This document shows, piece after piece, positions 43,435 to 53,745 of a stretch of 53,901 nucleotides of DNA; positions within the stretch are counted from its first letter, which is position 1, and every line of letters starts with the position of its first letter. The stretch covers positions 2,719 to 56,619 of the forward strand of contig KV921131.1 of NCBI GenBank assembly GCA_002081555.1, written 5' to 3'. The translations under genes were made by a program, and so were the position numbers. This DNA is from Protostelium mycophagum (taxonomy: Eukaryota > Evosea > Variosea > Protosteliida > Protosteliaceae). A model generated the notes under the pieces. The model was not told the origin of the DNA and made no database searches. It was given only the letters and a program-made list of their open reading frames with translations.

Positions 43435-45849
43435 ATGCCAGTGGTCCAAATACTGGCAACAGCCCTTTTGGGATTGGTGATCTGGATCGTGTTATTGGCC
43501 AGCCGAAGGAGAAATGACACACGCTTTAGGATTCCTGGACAACGTTTAATAGCCTTCTTTCATCCGTATTGGTGGGTCATCTCTTTATGTTCTGAGCTGA
43601 TTGTGTCAGTAATGATGGAGGTGGCGGCGAAAGGGTCTTGTGGGCAGCTGTCAAATCTCTTTTAGACAGTGAAGCAGGGAAGGCTAAGCAGATTGGCATA
43701 ATCATATATACCGGCATAGAGCCTTCACTCGGTAAAGAGCCAGAGGGCTGTCTCAAATGATCTGATCACGTACAGGTGAAGACGATCTATCGATATCTCA
43801 CACCATCATTGAGAAAGTCAAGTCGAGATTCGACATCAGCATAGAACATGATCGTGTCATCTTTGTGTTTTTGAAGAAGAGGAGATTGGTTGAAGCTCAC
43901 ACGTAGGTCCATTAAACAGATCAAACATTATTTGGCACAAGACCATTTTTAGACATACAACCTGCTGCAATATCATTGTTGTAAAGCATAGCCAATACTC
44001 AGTCGAGAAATAAAATATGATCATATTTGACAGATTGTAGATGGCCCAGATTTACGCTCTTGGGGCAGAGTTTGGGGTCAATGATACTGGGGTGGGAAGC
44101 TCTACAAGCAGTCAGGCCAGACGTGTACATTGGTAGGTTTATTTTTATTTCCATGTCTATATCGGGGCGTCAAGAGTACTTCGGGTCGCCGCTCTACCAC
44201 GAATACATTCTTTGTTACAAAATCGCATTTTTCAGACAAAGTCTCATTTCGAGATATCTCAACTCGATGTCTTTACCCCATTCAAATTCTCATCGAAATT
44301 TCAGACAGCATGGGTTACGCCTTTACGTACCCCATTTTCAAGCTCGTTGGAGGCTGCAAGATTGCAGCATATGTCCATTATCCCACGATTAGCACAGACA
44401 TGCTACAAGCTGTTGAGAGCAGAAAATCACAATTCAACAACTCGTCACAAGTGTCGGGGAGCGCGTTAAGAACCGTGATGAAGCTGCGTTATTACCGTGT
44501 CTTTTCGTTCATGTACGGGGTGGTCGGATCGATGGCCGAAGTCGTCATGGTGAGTCGTGAAATTTCGCTGAGTTTTAGCTCGCTATTATTTTTTCTACTA
44601 CTTCTACACCGTTGTAGATGGTCATTTATTTCGAAATTCTAACAAAATCTCAGACAAATTCTTCTTGGACCAAAGGACATATAAATAGCCTCTGGCGCGT
44701 TGTAGATCTGAAGTTATTGTATCCTCCCTGCAACACAAAGACCCTCCAAGCGATCCCTTTAGACACCGCCAACAGAGAGGTCAGTTTTCATCCAATTTTC
44801 TCAGATTTGGCCTTGGAAAACTCGTGTGTTTTAGACCAAGTTCTCATCTGTTTAGCGTGTGGTGATTTCGATCGCACAATTCAGGCCAGAAAAAAACCAC
44901 GCACTACAACTGGAAGCTTTACACAAATTCTTGGAAAAGTACCCAGAGAATTCCGGGAAATTTCGCCTGGTGATGTTGGGGTCCAGCCGTAACGAGGGAG
45001 ACCAGGGAAGAATTGAGACTTTGAGACAAAAAGCCAGGACTTTAGGAATTTCCGAGGTAAATTTTTTCTTTTTGTAGTGCCACGTCATCATAATTTCGAG
45101 AAAACTCTTGGATATTTCCATTAATTCTTCTGAGAAAATTGTAGAGCGTCGAGTTTGTCATAAATGGTAGCTTTGAAATACTGACCAATTGGTTTTCCCG
45201 CGCGATGATGGGGGTCCACACCATGAGCAACGAACACTTTGGCATAGGCGTTGTAGAATTGATGGTGAGTGTTTACATTCGGTAGAAACATATCATGAGT
45301 CGATGTCACACCCAAGGGATGAGATATCGTAAGTTAACTTCCTTTGGACATGGCTCAGCTGTGCTTCTGTTGCGAGACTCTAAATGCCTTTTCGGCTGGT
45401 CTGAAAGAATTTAATCATCTACAACGAGAGGTTTTATTTGAATGAGAAGATGAATTGTGCAGGCTGCTGGGGTGATCCCCATCGCTCATAACTCTGCTGG
45501 GCCAAAAATGGACATTGTAGTTCCTTTCAACGAAATTTCAACGGGTTTTCTGGCCGAAACCGCCGAAGAATTTGCCGATTGTCTACATCGAGTCAGTTAT
45601 TTTTAGAGATCTCTATTTGATTTTTCGGTTACCATTAAAGTGTGGTGTCTTCAACGTTCTGAAAGACAGTCTACTGCTTATGCGCCAGCATGTCTAGCAC
45701 ATTATCTCGTTTCTGATGGATGGTAGGTCCTCAGCATGACAGACAAGGAGAGACATGCGATGCAGAGTGCGGGCAGGGCATCCGCAGATAGGTTCTCAGA
45801 CGAGAGTTTCGAGGAAAAGTTCAGACAATACATGACACCGTTATTATAA
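43435..45849 (+). CDS. ALG11: ALG11: GDP-Man:Man3GlcNAc2-PP-dolichol alpha-1,2-mannosyltransferase
   Basis: Adds the fourth and fifth mannoses to the lipid-linked N-glycan precursor on the cytosolic face of the ER. The start [20 protein letters not shown] gives the usual N-terminal membrane anchor. Motifs: [20 protein letters not shown] (joined across the first intron), [95 protein letters not shown], and GT-B donor-site motifs [55 protein letters not shown] and [13 protein letters not shown]. The EX7E-like element begins at [10 protein letters not shown]. It ends [12 protein letters not shown] (stop 45849). Roughly thirteen exons; the family match is continuous. GTTGTAGAT at 44700 is coding here (RVVDLK), an exception to its mostly intronic use. 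Confidence 0.95.
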
Positions 45850-45898
45850 AGATCTGAATCACTGAACGTTGTCCTCTCTTGTTGATATGCACAGTTGC

Positions 45899-46320
45899 TA
45901 CGGTGTAGAGGGTCACTTTCTGTCGATGCACCAAAGGTCCTCTTTGGAATCTCACCAGATTTATCTGGTGGAGCATTCTGTCTGAAATTTCTGAGAGATT
46001 TCGATCACACAAGAGAGCCTGACCCCGCTTTGCACCTATTGTTTCAGATGTTCTCCATGGTGTTGTCGTGTCATCATTTATTATCGCAAACAAACGCGGT
46101 ATAAATTATCCTTTGGTGCACAAAACCGTTGCCACAGCAAACATATTTGATGTTGTTGTGTACATGAGTACGCCACATCACATTCTCAGCACAATTGTTT
46201 CCAGCGAAAGCGAGGTAAAACATTAGGATTACCGTAAGATCTCGGTAATATACCGATAATCAAGAAAAACCTCAGATGATCCGCACCTTAAGGAGGCGGG
46301 AGCCCCCGCATCAGGTGTAA
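45899..46320 (+). CDS. Fragmentary hypothetical gene (3' exons)
   Basis: Three segments join in phase: LRCRGSLSVDAPKVLFGISPDLS (from 45899), GVVVSSFIIANKRGINYPLV...MSTPHHILSTIVSSESE, and MIRTLRRREPPHQV (stop 46318-46320). The first intron is 80 nt with a GAAATTTC palindrome. No start codon or upstream exon could be placed between this and the ALG11 stop 50 bases upstream, so the gene is incomplete as read. No family recognised. Confidence 0.35.
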
Positions 46321-46483
46321 ATCGGAATGTTTTGCTCTGGATGATCCGGGACGTCTTTGACACCCGCCACAATTCAAATTTTAAAAAAAAATTCCCTTCG
46401 TGATTGATCGTCTTGAAGAGAATCATTATTCAGGCAAGCTCTCCTTGCTCACGTTGCCTCCTCTTCGCTTTAGACCCTTTCCG

Positions 46484-47620
46484 ATGGCGAAGAAGGCCAA
46501 AAAGACTAAACGTGCTGTTCCTGGTCCTAAAGACGAGAACGTGCAACCATCTGAGCATCACAGATCGGAGGAAAACAAATATCCTACCATCGCTCAACCT
46601 CTTTACACATGGACCACTTCCAACGAGAACCATGAAAGAGCTCGACCATTGTCTGAGAGGGATCCTAATGTGCAAGGTATCGCGAAGGAGATGACCAAGC
46701 AATCGCTGGACTCTCGAGGGGATGCAATCCCTCGACGTCGACCACTCCCAACACTCATCTGCGGAGAGATCATCAGTGAAGATGTTGCCGACGCCGACCT
46801 CTTTGAACACCAGAATTTCGTGACCAAAGAACAGTGGGTTATCCTCGTCTGCTATCTCGTCGACATGTGCCAGAGTTTCAACTGCGATGACCAGATACTG
46901 TTCCTGGCTGTTTACTTGATGGAAAACAACTTCAGAATTTCTACCCACATCTCAACGTGAGTTTATTTTTCATACCAACAAGGAACCATTATCTCACCTC
47001 TTAACAGTGCCACTCTCCAAGTCATCGCGATCACCAGCTTTCTCATCGCCGCCAAATTGGAAGGAGGCTCGTGGGTGTCTCTGAAAGAGGTTGCCAGAAG
47101 GTGCGAATACCCCAAAGATACATTGGAGAATATGGAGATGATCCAACTCTGCGACCTTGAATGGGAGTGAGATTTCCTCGACTTTTCCTTTCTAAGAAAT
47201 TTCAGGGTGTGGTGCCTCCACCCCTTGGTCTTTCTGAAGGAATTCTCCTGGGCCGCGAGAGCTGACCAGGAGACTTATCTCTTGGCAAAATATCTCTGCG
47301 AATTGAAGCTGTTGGACGGCGACATGCAGATGTTTAGACCTTCGATGATTGCGGCCGCCTCCATCTATGCCGCGAGGAAGATGTTCGTGCCAGGCGTGCT
47401 TTGGGTCAGTTTCGCACCTTGATTCCTTCAAATTCTGAAATACTGTCAGGTCAACCTCGAAGTAGCCACGGGTTACACTGCAGAAGAGCTGCATCCCCTC
47501 GGCCTCAACCTCTACTTCTCTTTCTGGCTTCAGCGACATAGAGCTGAGCCCTTTTACAACTATGCCCAGCCCGAGTTCTTGAGCGTGTCTACCATCACCC
47601 CCCTTCCATTCGAAAACTAG
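46484..47620 (+). CDS. Cyclin (cyclin A/B-like box)
   Basis: A probable regulatory subunit of a cyclin-dependent kinase. The start MAKKAKKTKRAVPGPKDENV is basic, as in nuclear cyclins. The first cyclin fold has FVTKEQWVILVCYLVDMCQS, DDQILFLAVYLMENNFRIS, LQVIAITSFLIAAKLEGG, EVARRCEYPKDTLENMEMIQ; the second has HPLVFLKEFSWAARADQETY, LLAKYLCELKLLDGDMQMFR, PSMIAAASIYAARKM. The usual MR-x-I-L-x-D-W-L-V element of A/B cyclins is changed to WVILVCYLVD, so it is divergent. Four exons. A short insertion of proline-rich sequence ends the protein (ITPLPFEN). No clear RxxL destruction box was located. The subclass is not settled; B-type is the best guess. Confidence 0.82.
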
Positions 47621-47859
47621 ACAAATAAATTGACTGTTTCAAATCCTTGTTGTAGATTACATTTGTGTACACCCCCATTTTGAACTTTTGGCGGTGGAAT
47701 CATGCTACTAATGCTCCGAATGTGCTAAGCACTGTTAAGAATGCGGTTATAACCGTCCGCCGGCTGCAACTAATTGGCAAAAAGTGTTACTTCAATCTTG
47801 ATTGTAGTGCTAATGATTTTACGTCAAACGGGGAGATGAGATCAGCATGAGATCACATC
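47621..47859. other. Intergenic: cyclin 3' end and mL49 promoter
   Basis: 239 bases. It contains a GTTGTAGA word (47650), a GCGGTTATAACCGTCCGC palindrome near 47743-47760, and a possible open frame of 61 codons that I do not consider a gene. Confidence 0.4.
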
Positions 47860-48159
47860 ATGTCTTCACAAAAGGTTTTCAGCTATTTCGTGAGGAGGAA
47901 CAAGAACAACAACCTCCCCGTCTATTCTGATTTTAGAAATGCCGGATCGAGAAGACTCACAGTGGTGTCCAAATATACTGGCAATGTGCAGGTAAATCTC
48001 TTGAGTAATGTATTCCCCTGACAGTTTGAGGAATTAAAGAAGGACATCTCATCTATTATCGGACCAGAAGTGGAGATCATTGAGAAGGTTGGCAGACTGG
48101 AGATTAGAGGAAATTATGTCCAGCCATTGAAAACCTGGTTGTCTAAAATAGGATTCTGA
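47860..48159 (+). CDS. Mitochondrial large-subunit ribosomal protein mL49-like (IMG2 family)
   Basis: A small basic protein of 90 residues in two exons: MSSQKVFSYFVRRNKNNNLP...YTGNVQ, a 35-nt intron (GTAAATC..CAG), then FEELKKDISSIIGPEVEIIE to GNYVQPLKTWLSKIGF. The pattern LPVYSDFRNAGSRRLTVV, followed by an L-x-x-D-L element and a final GN-x-V-x-x-(L/V)-x-x-W-L-x-x-x-GF, is the IMG2/mL49 signature. It belongs to the large subunit of the mitochondrial ribosome; the basic N-terminus could act as presequence. Confidence 0.78.
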
Positions 48160-48184
48160 GGTGAAGACTTGATCTGAATTCTTG

Positions 48185-48741
48185 TTACATTGTCGGATTG
48201 GTCCCTGCAGCTGCCTTGAAAAAATGATCAATAGTCAACAACAGATGAAGTTGTGTCCTAAGGTGTCTGAAGCAACCTTGATCACTTGTTTTTGAAATCA
48301 GGCATTTGATCTCCATTTTTTGCAATTGATCATCCATTCGCGTCGTCTTCCCTACCCTTTCGATTTTGTTAGACGAAATACCGCATGCCTTGTTGTTGTC
48401 GCTGTCGTCGCTGTTGTCGAGCCCAGTAAAATACTCAAAAATTTTAATTATTTCTGCAAGCAGAACCCAGGTCAGATCATCACGTGCAATCATCAACACG
48501 CACCCAACCGCAATCACACCTCTATGTGTAAAAATCGAAACCCCAAAAGCCTCTGTCCCTCCCACGTGTTTTTTGCCAGGATTTTTCTTTGAAAGTTCTC
48601 CATTATGGATCACGCAGAGCGCCAGTTTAGATGTACCCCACCGATAGAAGAGATATTTTGACGTGTGCTTGTGTTGTAAGGAAGACCTTATGTCTCGTTG
48701 TATTTTTTTGGTGAATTGCCATGGAGACGCGGTGTTTGTGT
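48185..48741 (-). CDS. Weakly supported hypothetical protein
   Basis: A long minus-strand frame without an initial ATG. A three-exon reading fits phase: MAIHQKNTTRHK (start near 48741), KNPGKKHVGGTEAFGVSIFT, then EIIKIFEYFTGLDNSDDSDN...MDDQLQKMEIKCL...KAAAGTNPTM. It has no signal peptide or known motif. The frame may be fortuitous; the in-phase GTGTGAT..GCAG intron is the only real support. Confidence 0.3.
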
Positions 48742-49029
48742 TTTTGGTGTGTTGTATGTTTAAATTTCCCGCCAAATCTCAGGTTTAATATTTGAATGAC
48801 GAAACAGAAATAAGATGGTCGTAGTTAATATTGCCCTCAACACCAGCGGTTCACCCGACTTTCTGTAGTCACATTTCTCAAGACGAACAGAACATCACAC
48901 GGGCATCTGATCACCTCTAAGAAACCGGCTCCTTGTCGGTTGTAAACACAGTTGTAGATTGAAAACCGAATGACGTCATCACATTCTTTTGAGATCAGAA
49001 GAACGATCCCATCGATTATAAAAGGTTTA

Positions 49030-49981
49030 TCAGGCTTGGCCCTCCCACTCGGCCTTGAACTGTTCCAGGTATTGTTCCATGAACTCGTGTCTCTTCTGTG
49101 CCATTCTTCTCCCCGTATCTGTTTTCATCTTGTCCTGTCACTGTTACCGCGAGCTCTGCGTAACAACCGCACCTTTAACGTGAGCAACTTCTCGTAAAAG
49201 TGGTTGATGGAAGTGTTTTTCTCCTTTGCGAGTTGTACGTATTGCTCTTTGGTCAAACCGACCAGGGGGGGTCTGGAGGGGTCATGCAGGGGGAGGTTTC
49301 TGACCCCGCCAAAGGTGAAGCACCTGGCGATGCCGACGGCTCCGATGGCTGCCCCATGGTCAATCATGCACAATGTTCATGTCGACAATGCGAACAGTGA
49401 GGTGGTAAGAAGACTTACCGTCCAAACGATCAGCATCTTGAACAGCGGCTGTGATGACATTAGTAAACAATTTCACCGACTTGAATTATTTGTACCTAAT
49501 TCGGGGAACACTTTGGGCTTTCCGTTTGATCCGAGCTCATTTTTAAATCCAACATTCTCCACAATGGACACAACCTGTATCGCGTCATGATGACGCCTTC
49601 AAACATCCAAATCACCAAGTCGATTCTGGCTGCGGGGTAGTTCTGTGACTCGAGATATTTTCTGGCGGCTTCAGCACCAGCTGTTTCACTGATGGATTCA
49701 GTATGATGGAAAGAAGACATGATGATACCTTCCAGAGTACTTCCAGTCGGCGATGTCGTGTAAGAGGGCACCAAGTTGAACGGCTTCCACATCTTCTATC
49801 TTCTCAAGTGTGGCTATTGTTCTTGCTGTCTTCCATACACGCTCGATGTGTGTCCAATCGTGAGATACATCATTCTGAGCCATCTGTTTGTTCTCTTAGA
49901 GATCAGCAGATGATATAAACATACCTCTTGTTTCACAAATTCGATGGTGGAAGCGACGATGTCTTGTGTGTTGTTTGTCAT
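49030..49981 (-). CDS. HD-domain metal-dependent phosphohydrolase
   Basis: A soluble HD-superfamily hydrolase. The start MTNNTQDIVASTIEFVKQE (49981) is followed by SHDWTHIERVWKTARTIATL and ALLHDIADWKYS, which give the H...HD metal ligands. DAVQVVSIVENVGFKNELGS and AAVQDADRLDG provide the final Asp. GAIGAVGIARCFTFGGVRN and a helical C-terminus (NTSINHFYEKLLTLKDKMKT, FKAEWEGQA) match the bacterial and fungal YedJ-type group. Seven exons with short introns. The substrate is unknown; this subgroup is usually annotated only as a predicted hydrolase. The 35-bp direct repeat at 50012-50081 lies in its promoter region. Confidence 0.85.
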
Positions 49982-50236
49982 TTTTGGATGTGTGAATAAT
50001 GATCTCTTTGTGGTGGGTTTTTGCGATCCGAGCAAATTCTGACGTCGGTGGGTTTTTGCGATCCGAGCAAATTCTGACGTCTGTGACAATTCCGCAGCAG
50101 ATTATTCTAACCGCAAAGTCTCTCGCTTGTTACCGAGTGTAGATTACTTTAGTCAGGACTTCAACGGAGATTCCTGATGATCCACGAAGACAGCTTTGTT
50201 TCTTCTCGGCGATGAGTCAACGATGATTATTTGTAA
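49982..50236. promoter_or_regulatory. Divergent intergenic region with a 35-bp direct repeat
   Basis: 255 bases between the HD-hydrolase (-) and helical/IQ gene (+) starts. The word GGTGGGTTTTTGCGATCCGA and its following 15 bases occur twice, at 50012-50046 and 50047-50081, with a period of 35. The repeat ends in TGACGTC, a CRE/bZIP-like half palindrome. Confidence 0.6.
50012..50081. repeat. Two perfect 35-bp direct repeats in the HD-hydrolase promoter
   Basis: Copies at 50012-50046 and 50047-50081 are identical. Their position just upstream of a start codon raises the possibility of a duplicated regulatory site. Each holds TTTTTGCGATCCGAGC and TGACGTC. Confidence 0.9.
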
Positions 50237-52735
50237 ATGGAACAAAAGAAGCTTGTGTATCAGGTAATAGGGCTTGTACATGACGTACATAGCTGTATCT
50301 AAAAGGACCAGTGGTTTCCACAAAGTTCTACGAATCTGGAAAACAGTGTATGGTGAGTTGTAGAAATGGTTTTATCCCCGAAAATGTTGTGGTACTTCCG
50401 ATGGATCTGATGAGGAGCGCAGCATGAAGCTGAAGAAGAGAGTACAACAGCTTGAGAAGGACATAAAGAACGCCGCCAACGAAGAGCTGGGCGAGAAGTT
50501 GTGGACATTACTGGGTATATTTGATGAACTCAGGTCAATGTCTAAACCATTCAGACGTCAAGGGTTCTGTGGAAGAAGAGGATACTAAATTATTTCAAGA
50601 ACTGATATGGAGGAGCAGCGTCATCGACTACTTGTGTCGATTTCTCGAATCGAAGGAGGCAACAAAAGAAGGTTGGTGACGCGGTAAATTGAGGCTGATT
50701 ACTGGAAGGACAAGAACAGGCGGACAGCCTCTGTGGTTTTCTGGTATACCTGATGGAAGATCTTGAAGGTGCTGAAGATCGAGTTGTGGAGGTGACGATC
50801 TGGCAACGCATTCTTTTTTGAAATGATCAGCTGTCTCCTATCATCGCACAGAGCCTTTTGAAAATGAGTCGAAGGTGCCTGAACCCCGATGTTGGTGGTT
50901 CCATTCTCATATCTTTGTCCATGATGTGTCATTCACAGCCCTCACTGACAGATTACATGAGTGCCAACAGGTGATATGAAACCGTAACACCTGATTCTGA
51001 CTGTAACAGTGTTCCTCAGATTTGCGATTTATTGAGGAGTAAACAGACAATCTTAGCGAAGAGTGCGCTAGGTCTGATCAACACCATGATCAATAATAAC
51101 ACCGACGCAGCCTCCAGATTATGTCGACCAGAATGTGAGGAAATATTTTCATTTGATGTTTCTGATATCTTCACGATAAGACCAGTGCCATCACATTTAT
51201 TCCAAATATGACGAGTTGTAGTAGACACTAATCCCAATTTTCTGGATTGCATCGCCATCAATTTCAAGAGAAAGGACGAAGAATGTGTCTTAGAATCACT
51301 TTATACCATCAAGATCATCGGTGACATTGAACCAAAAGGTAGCGTGATTTTTCCTGTTGGCGATTTCTGACTATGCACAGCATATAAGCAGATAGGAGGT
51401 CATGTCAAAGCGATGAGATGTCTCAAGGGGCTTGCAGAGGGTCCTGAGGGGGAGTTAAGTTCCATCTCACAAACCATAATAGACGAGATCAATGTACAAA
51501 CGCAAAATCACGTCGACGAGTCCCAAAACATTGAGCCGAGAATTTTAAAGGAGAAACTGGAGCAAGAGGTGAAAATTCGTCGAAAAATCTGATTGAGACG
51601 AATAGATGGCCGCCATTACCATCCAAAAAAGGTACAGGCAATACCGGTATAAAAAGAGGAAGATCGAGGAGAAGGAGATGTCACAAAAAATGGCGACACT
51701 GAAAAAACTGGAGACACAACGTCAAGAGTTGGAGAAGACAGAGAAATCCAGAGTGGAAATGGAGGAGAGGCTGATCAGGTCAAATCTTCGCTGTTGTGTA
51801 AAGACAAAAGGCGCTGATGACGCTCAGAAACGAAATGAAATTGCATAAAATAATGACGTCTACACGTGCACCCCGGAGATTAGATTATGAGTCGGTAGCC
51901 CTTCGTCTACAGCATTTTTGGAGGAGAAAGCAGAGAAGAAGACATCTCGAGGAGCTTCAATATCTTCAGAAAATGGTGAGGGGACTTCTATTGCCATATT
52001 GTTCAAGTGTGCTGCCTTTGAGGCCTTTTGTAGAGCCAAGAATAAATAATTTCGATCTCATTTCACTTCTTCGTGCCGATTATTTGCCAAGTGTATTTGT
52101 TTGCTGTTGGGTGATGCATAAAGGTATTCCCTTTTATTTACAATAATGCAGGAAAAGGGAGCGAGAATAATCCAAAGATGGTACCGAAGGCGAAGAGACA
52201 AGGTGACACCACAAAGATACGTCGATAGCTTATGGACCATACCTATAGACCTTCCACAGTACGTCTTCTAAAAGAACGAATTATTTTATACACAAATAAC
52301 ATAAGATGGAGCCTAAAAATAGGTAGATCCGTGGAGCATCAGAAGAAAGTCCTGACACTAAGACGAGAATACCAGCTCCACAATGGAGGCACGTCCAAGA
52401 GACATGATGTGCTGGTTGAAACACATCAGAAAGCTTCTGATGCTATCATGAATGCTGTATATGGACGTTTAGAATTTGTACGGACCAGGGATAGTGATGT
52501 GGGTGTGATTTGCAATCGGTTAAGAGGCACGATCGACCGAATGAAAGGTGACTGCTTCACTTGGTAAAGTAATCTCACTCTCATAGATATCAAATCGTTA
52601 GAGGATCTATCGAAGGCAGATTGGGTCAAGGATGACCTCTTCCCGATTCCAATGAGTAGTCTTGTTAACCACAATGTACAAATGAACCCACATTCTTTAC
52701 CTTGGTGGAGAAATCTACAACCTGTCAACCTGTGA
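50237..52735 (+). CDS. Helical-repeat (ARM-like) protein with IQ motifs
   Basis: About twelve exons. The start MEQKKLVYQKWFYPRKCCG (50237) joins the coiled coil MKLKKRVQQLEKDIKNAANE. The middle has armadillo/HEAT-like helices (LSPIIAQSLLKMSRRCLNPD, VPQICDLLRSKQTILAKSAL, CVLESLYTIKIIGDIEPK). Three IQ-type motifs follow: AITIQKRYRQYRYKKRK (51607-51665), ALRLQHFWRRKQRRRHLEEL (51900-51960) and ARIIQRWYRRRRDK (52160-52200). Basic helices and a final LPWWRNLQPVNL complete it. IQ motifs bind calmodulin or myosin light chains. The layout resembles ciliary/centrosomal IQ proteins (IQUB- or IQCB1-like), but I cannot assign orthology. The first intron ends GTTGTAG and the one before GRSVEHQ ends CTAAAAATAG, both recurrent window words. 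Confidence 0.75.
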
Positions 52736-52855
52736 GGCCTCTGTAAAATGTTATTCCGGAATGTGTGAAATAAACCCGGTTTTAGAATGAAGAAGACTTC
52801 CGGATGGGCTTGATGTCATGTCCAAACAAAAACTCACAATTTAAACACAAGCAAG

Positions 52856-53727
52856 ATGATACACAGACCACGTCACCCCATTCGAACAAGAATGCCCAGA
52901 GACGAGTTGATCTACAAGAGAACTATCACTCTACAACATGCAAGCTGGACACAAAAGGAAGATGGACATTTTGAAGGGACCATTGTGGATCAGACTGTTG
53001 ACACGGGGAAAGATTTAGAGGATCCAGAATGTTGGTACCCAAGTGCTGTTGATGTAACTAGAACGTTTATGACGCTAAGACATCACCTCGCTCCTCAACT
53101 ACCTGAAGAGGTCGTCGATCTCATCATGTCCTAGTAAGAGATTATTTATTCTTATGATAATAGATCGTGCTGATTATCGTAGTGCGGCCTACAAACACGT
53201 GGAGATACAACGCTCTGAGACAGCACCAGGAATGATCAGCCAGTCAGAATCTATCTGCAAACCTGTGATCGATTTCAAATTGAGAGAACTGCCCCCACAC
53301 ATCAGTTTAGAGAAGATGGAGATCGTTTGTGAATCGCACGACCAGGGTTGGGCTGATGAAAAAGGCCTCTATGGTGATACATTCCAGGTGAGCATCAACG
53401 AAAACAAAATATCCATATTCTAAATTAAAAAAAAGAAGAAGGGTTTAACTTCTGCAGAAATGTCGATCTTGGGCTGATCTTCAACTGGTACATCAAGATG
53501 GAAGTTTAGAAGAGTATTCTCCTGCTATCGGCAACCTCTGCGCTCAGCCTGACTTCCAGAGGCATGTCATCTCGACTTGCAGGACAGACGGGACGAGGTT
53601 GTGGAAAGACATGATGAAGGGAGATCGCATCGTGCTGCAACCCAAAACAAGAGAGAAAGCCTGGGCTTTTCATTTCAGAAGGGCTCACATCAAGCTGACC
53701 TATGGACGAAAGCGGCCCCTTGACTAG
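52856..53727 (+). CDS. Hypothetical protein (three exons)
   Basis: The start MIHRPRHPIRTRMPRDELIY (52856) is followed by ECWYPSAVDVTRTFMTL and LPEEVVDLIMS, which looks F-box-like. Exon 2 (SYAAYKHVEIQRSETAPGM...) has VIDFKLRELPPHISLEKMEI and CESHDQGWADEKGLYGDTF; exon 3 encodes KCRSWADLQLVHQDGSLEEY, CAQPDFQRHVISTCRTDGTR and GDRIVLQPKTREKAWAFHFR. The D-Q-GW and GD-x-I-x-L-x-P elements recall a poorly characterised fungal module with an F-box partner; I do not name a family. Both introns keep phase (acceptors CGTAG and GCAG). Its 3' tail is copied at 41031-41072. Confidence 0.65.
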
Positions 53728-53745
53728 AATAAATGAAATTTGTTA

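Noticed and set aside
44470-44500. GTTAAGAACCGTGATGA as another intron palindrome
   Set aside because: It is coding in ALG11 ([13 protein letters not shown]) and in frame.
47665-47850. 61-codon frame upstream of mL49
   Set aside because: No conserved features, no introns, and it lies in the short promoter gap.
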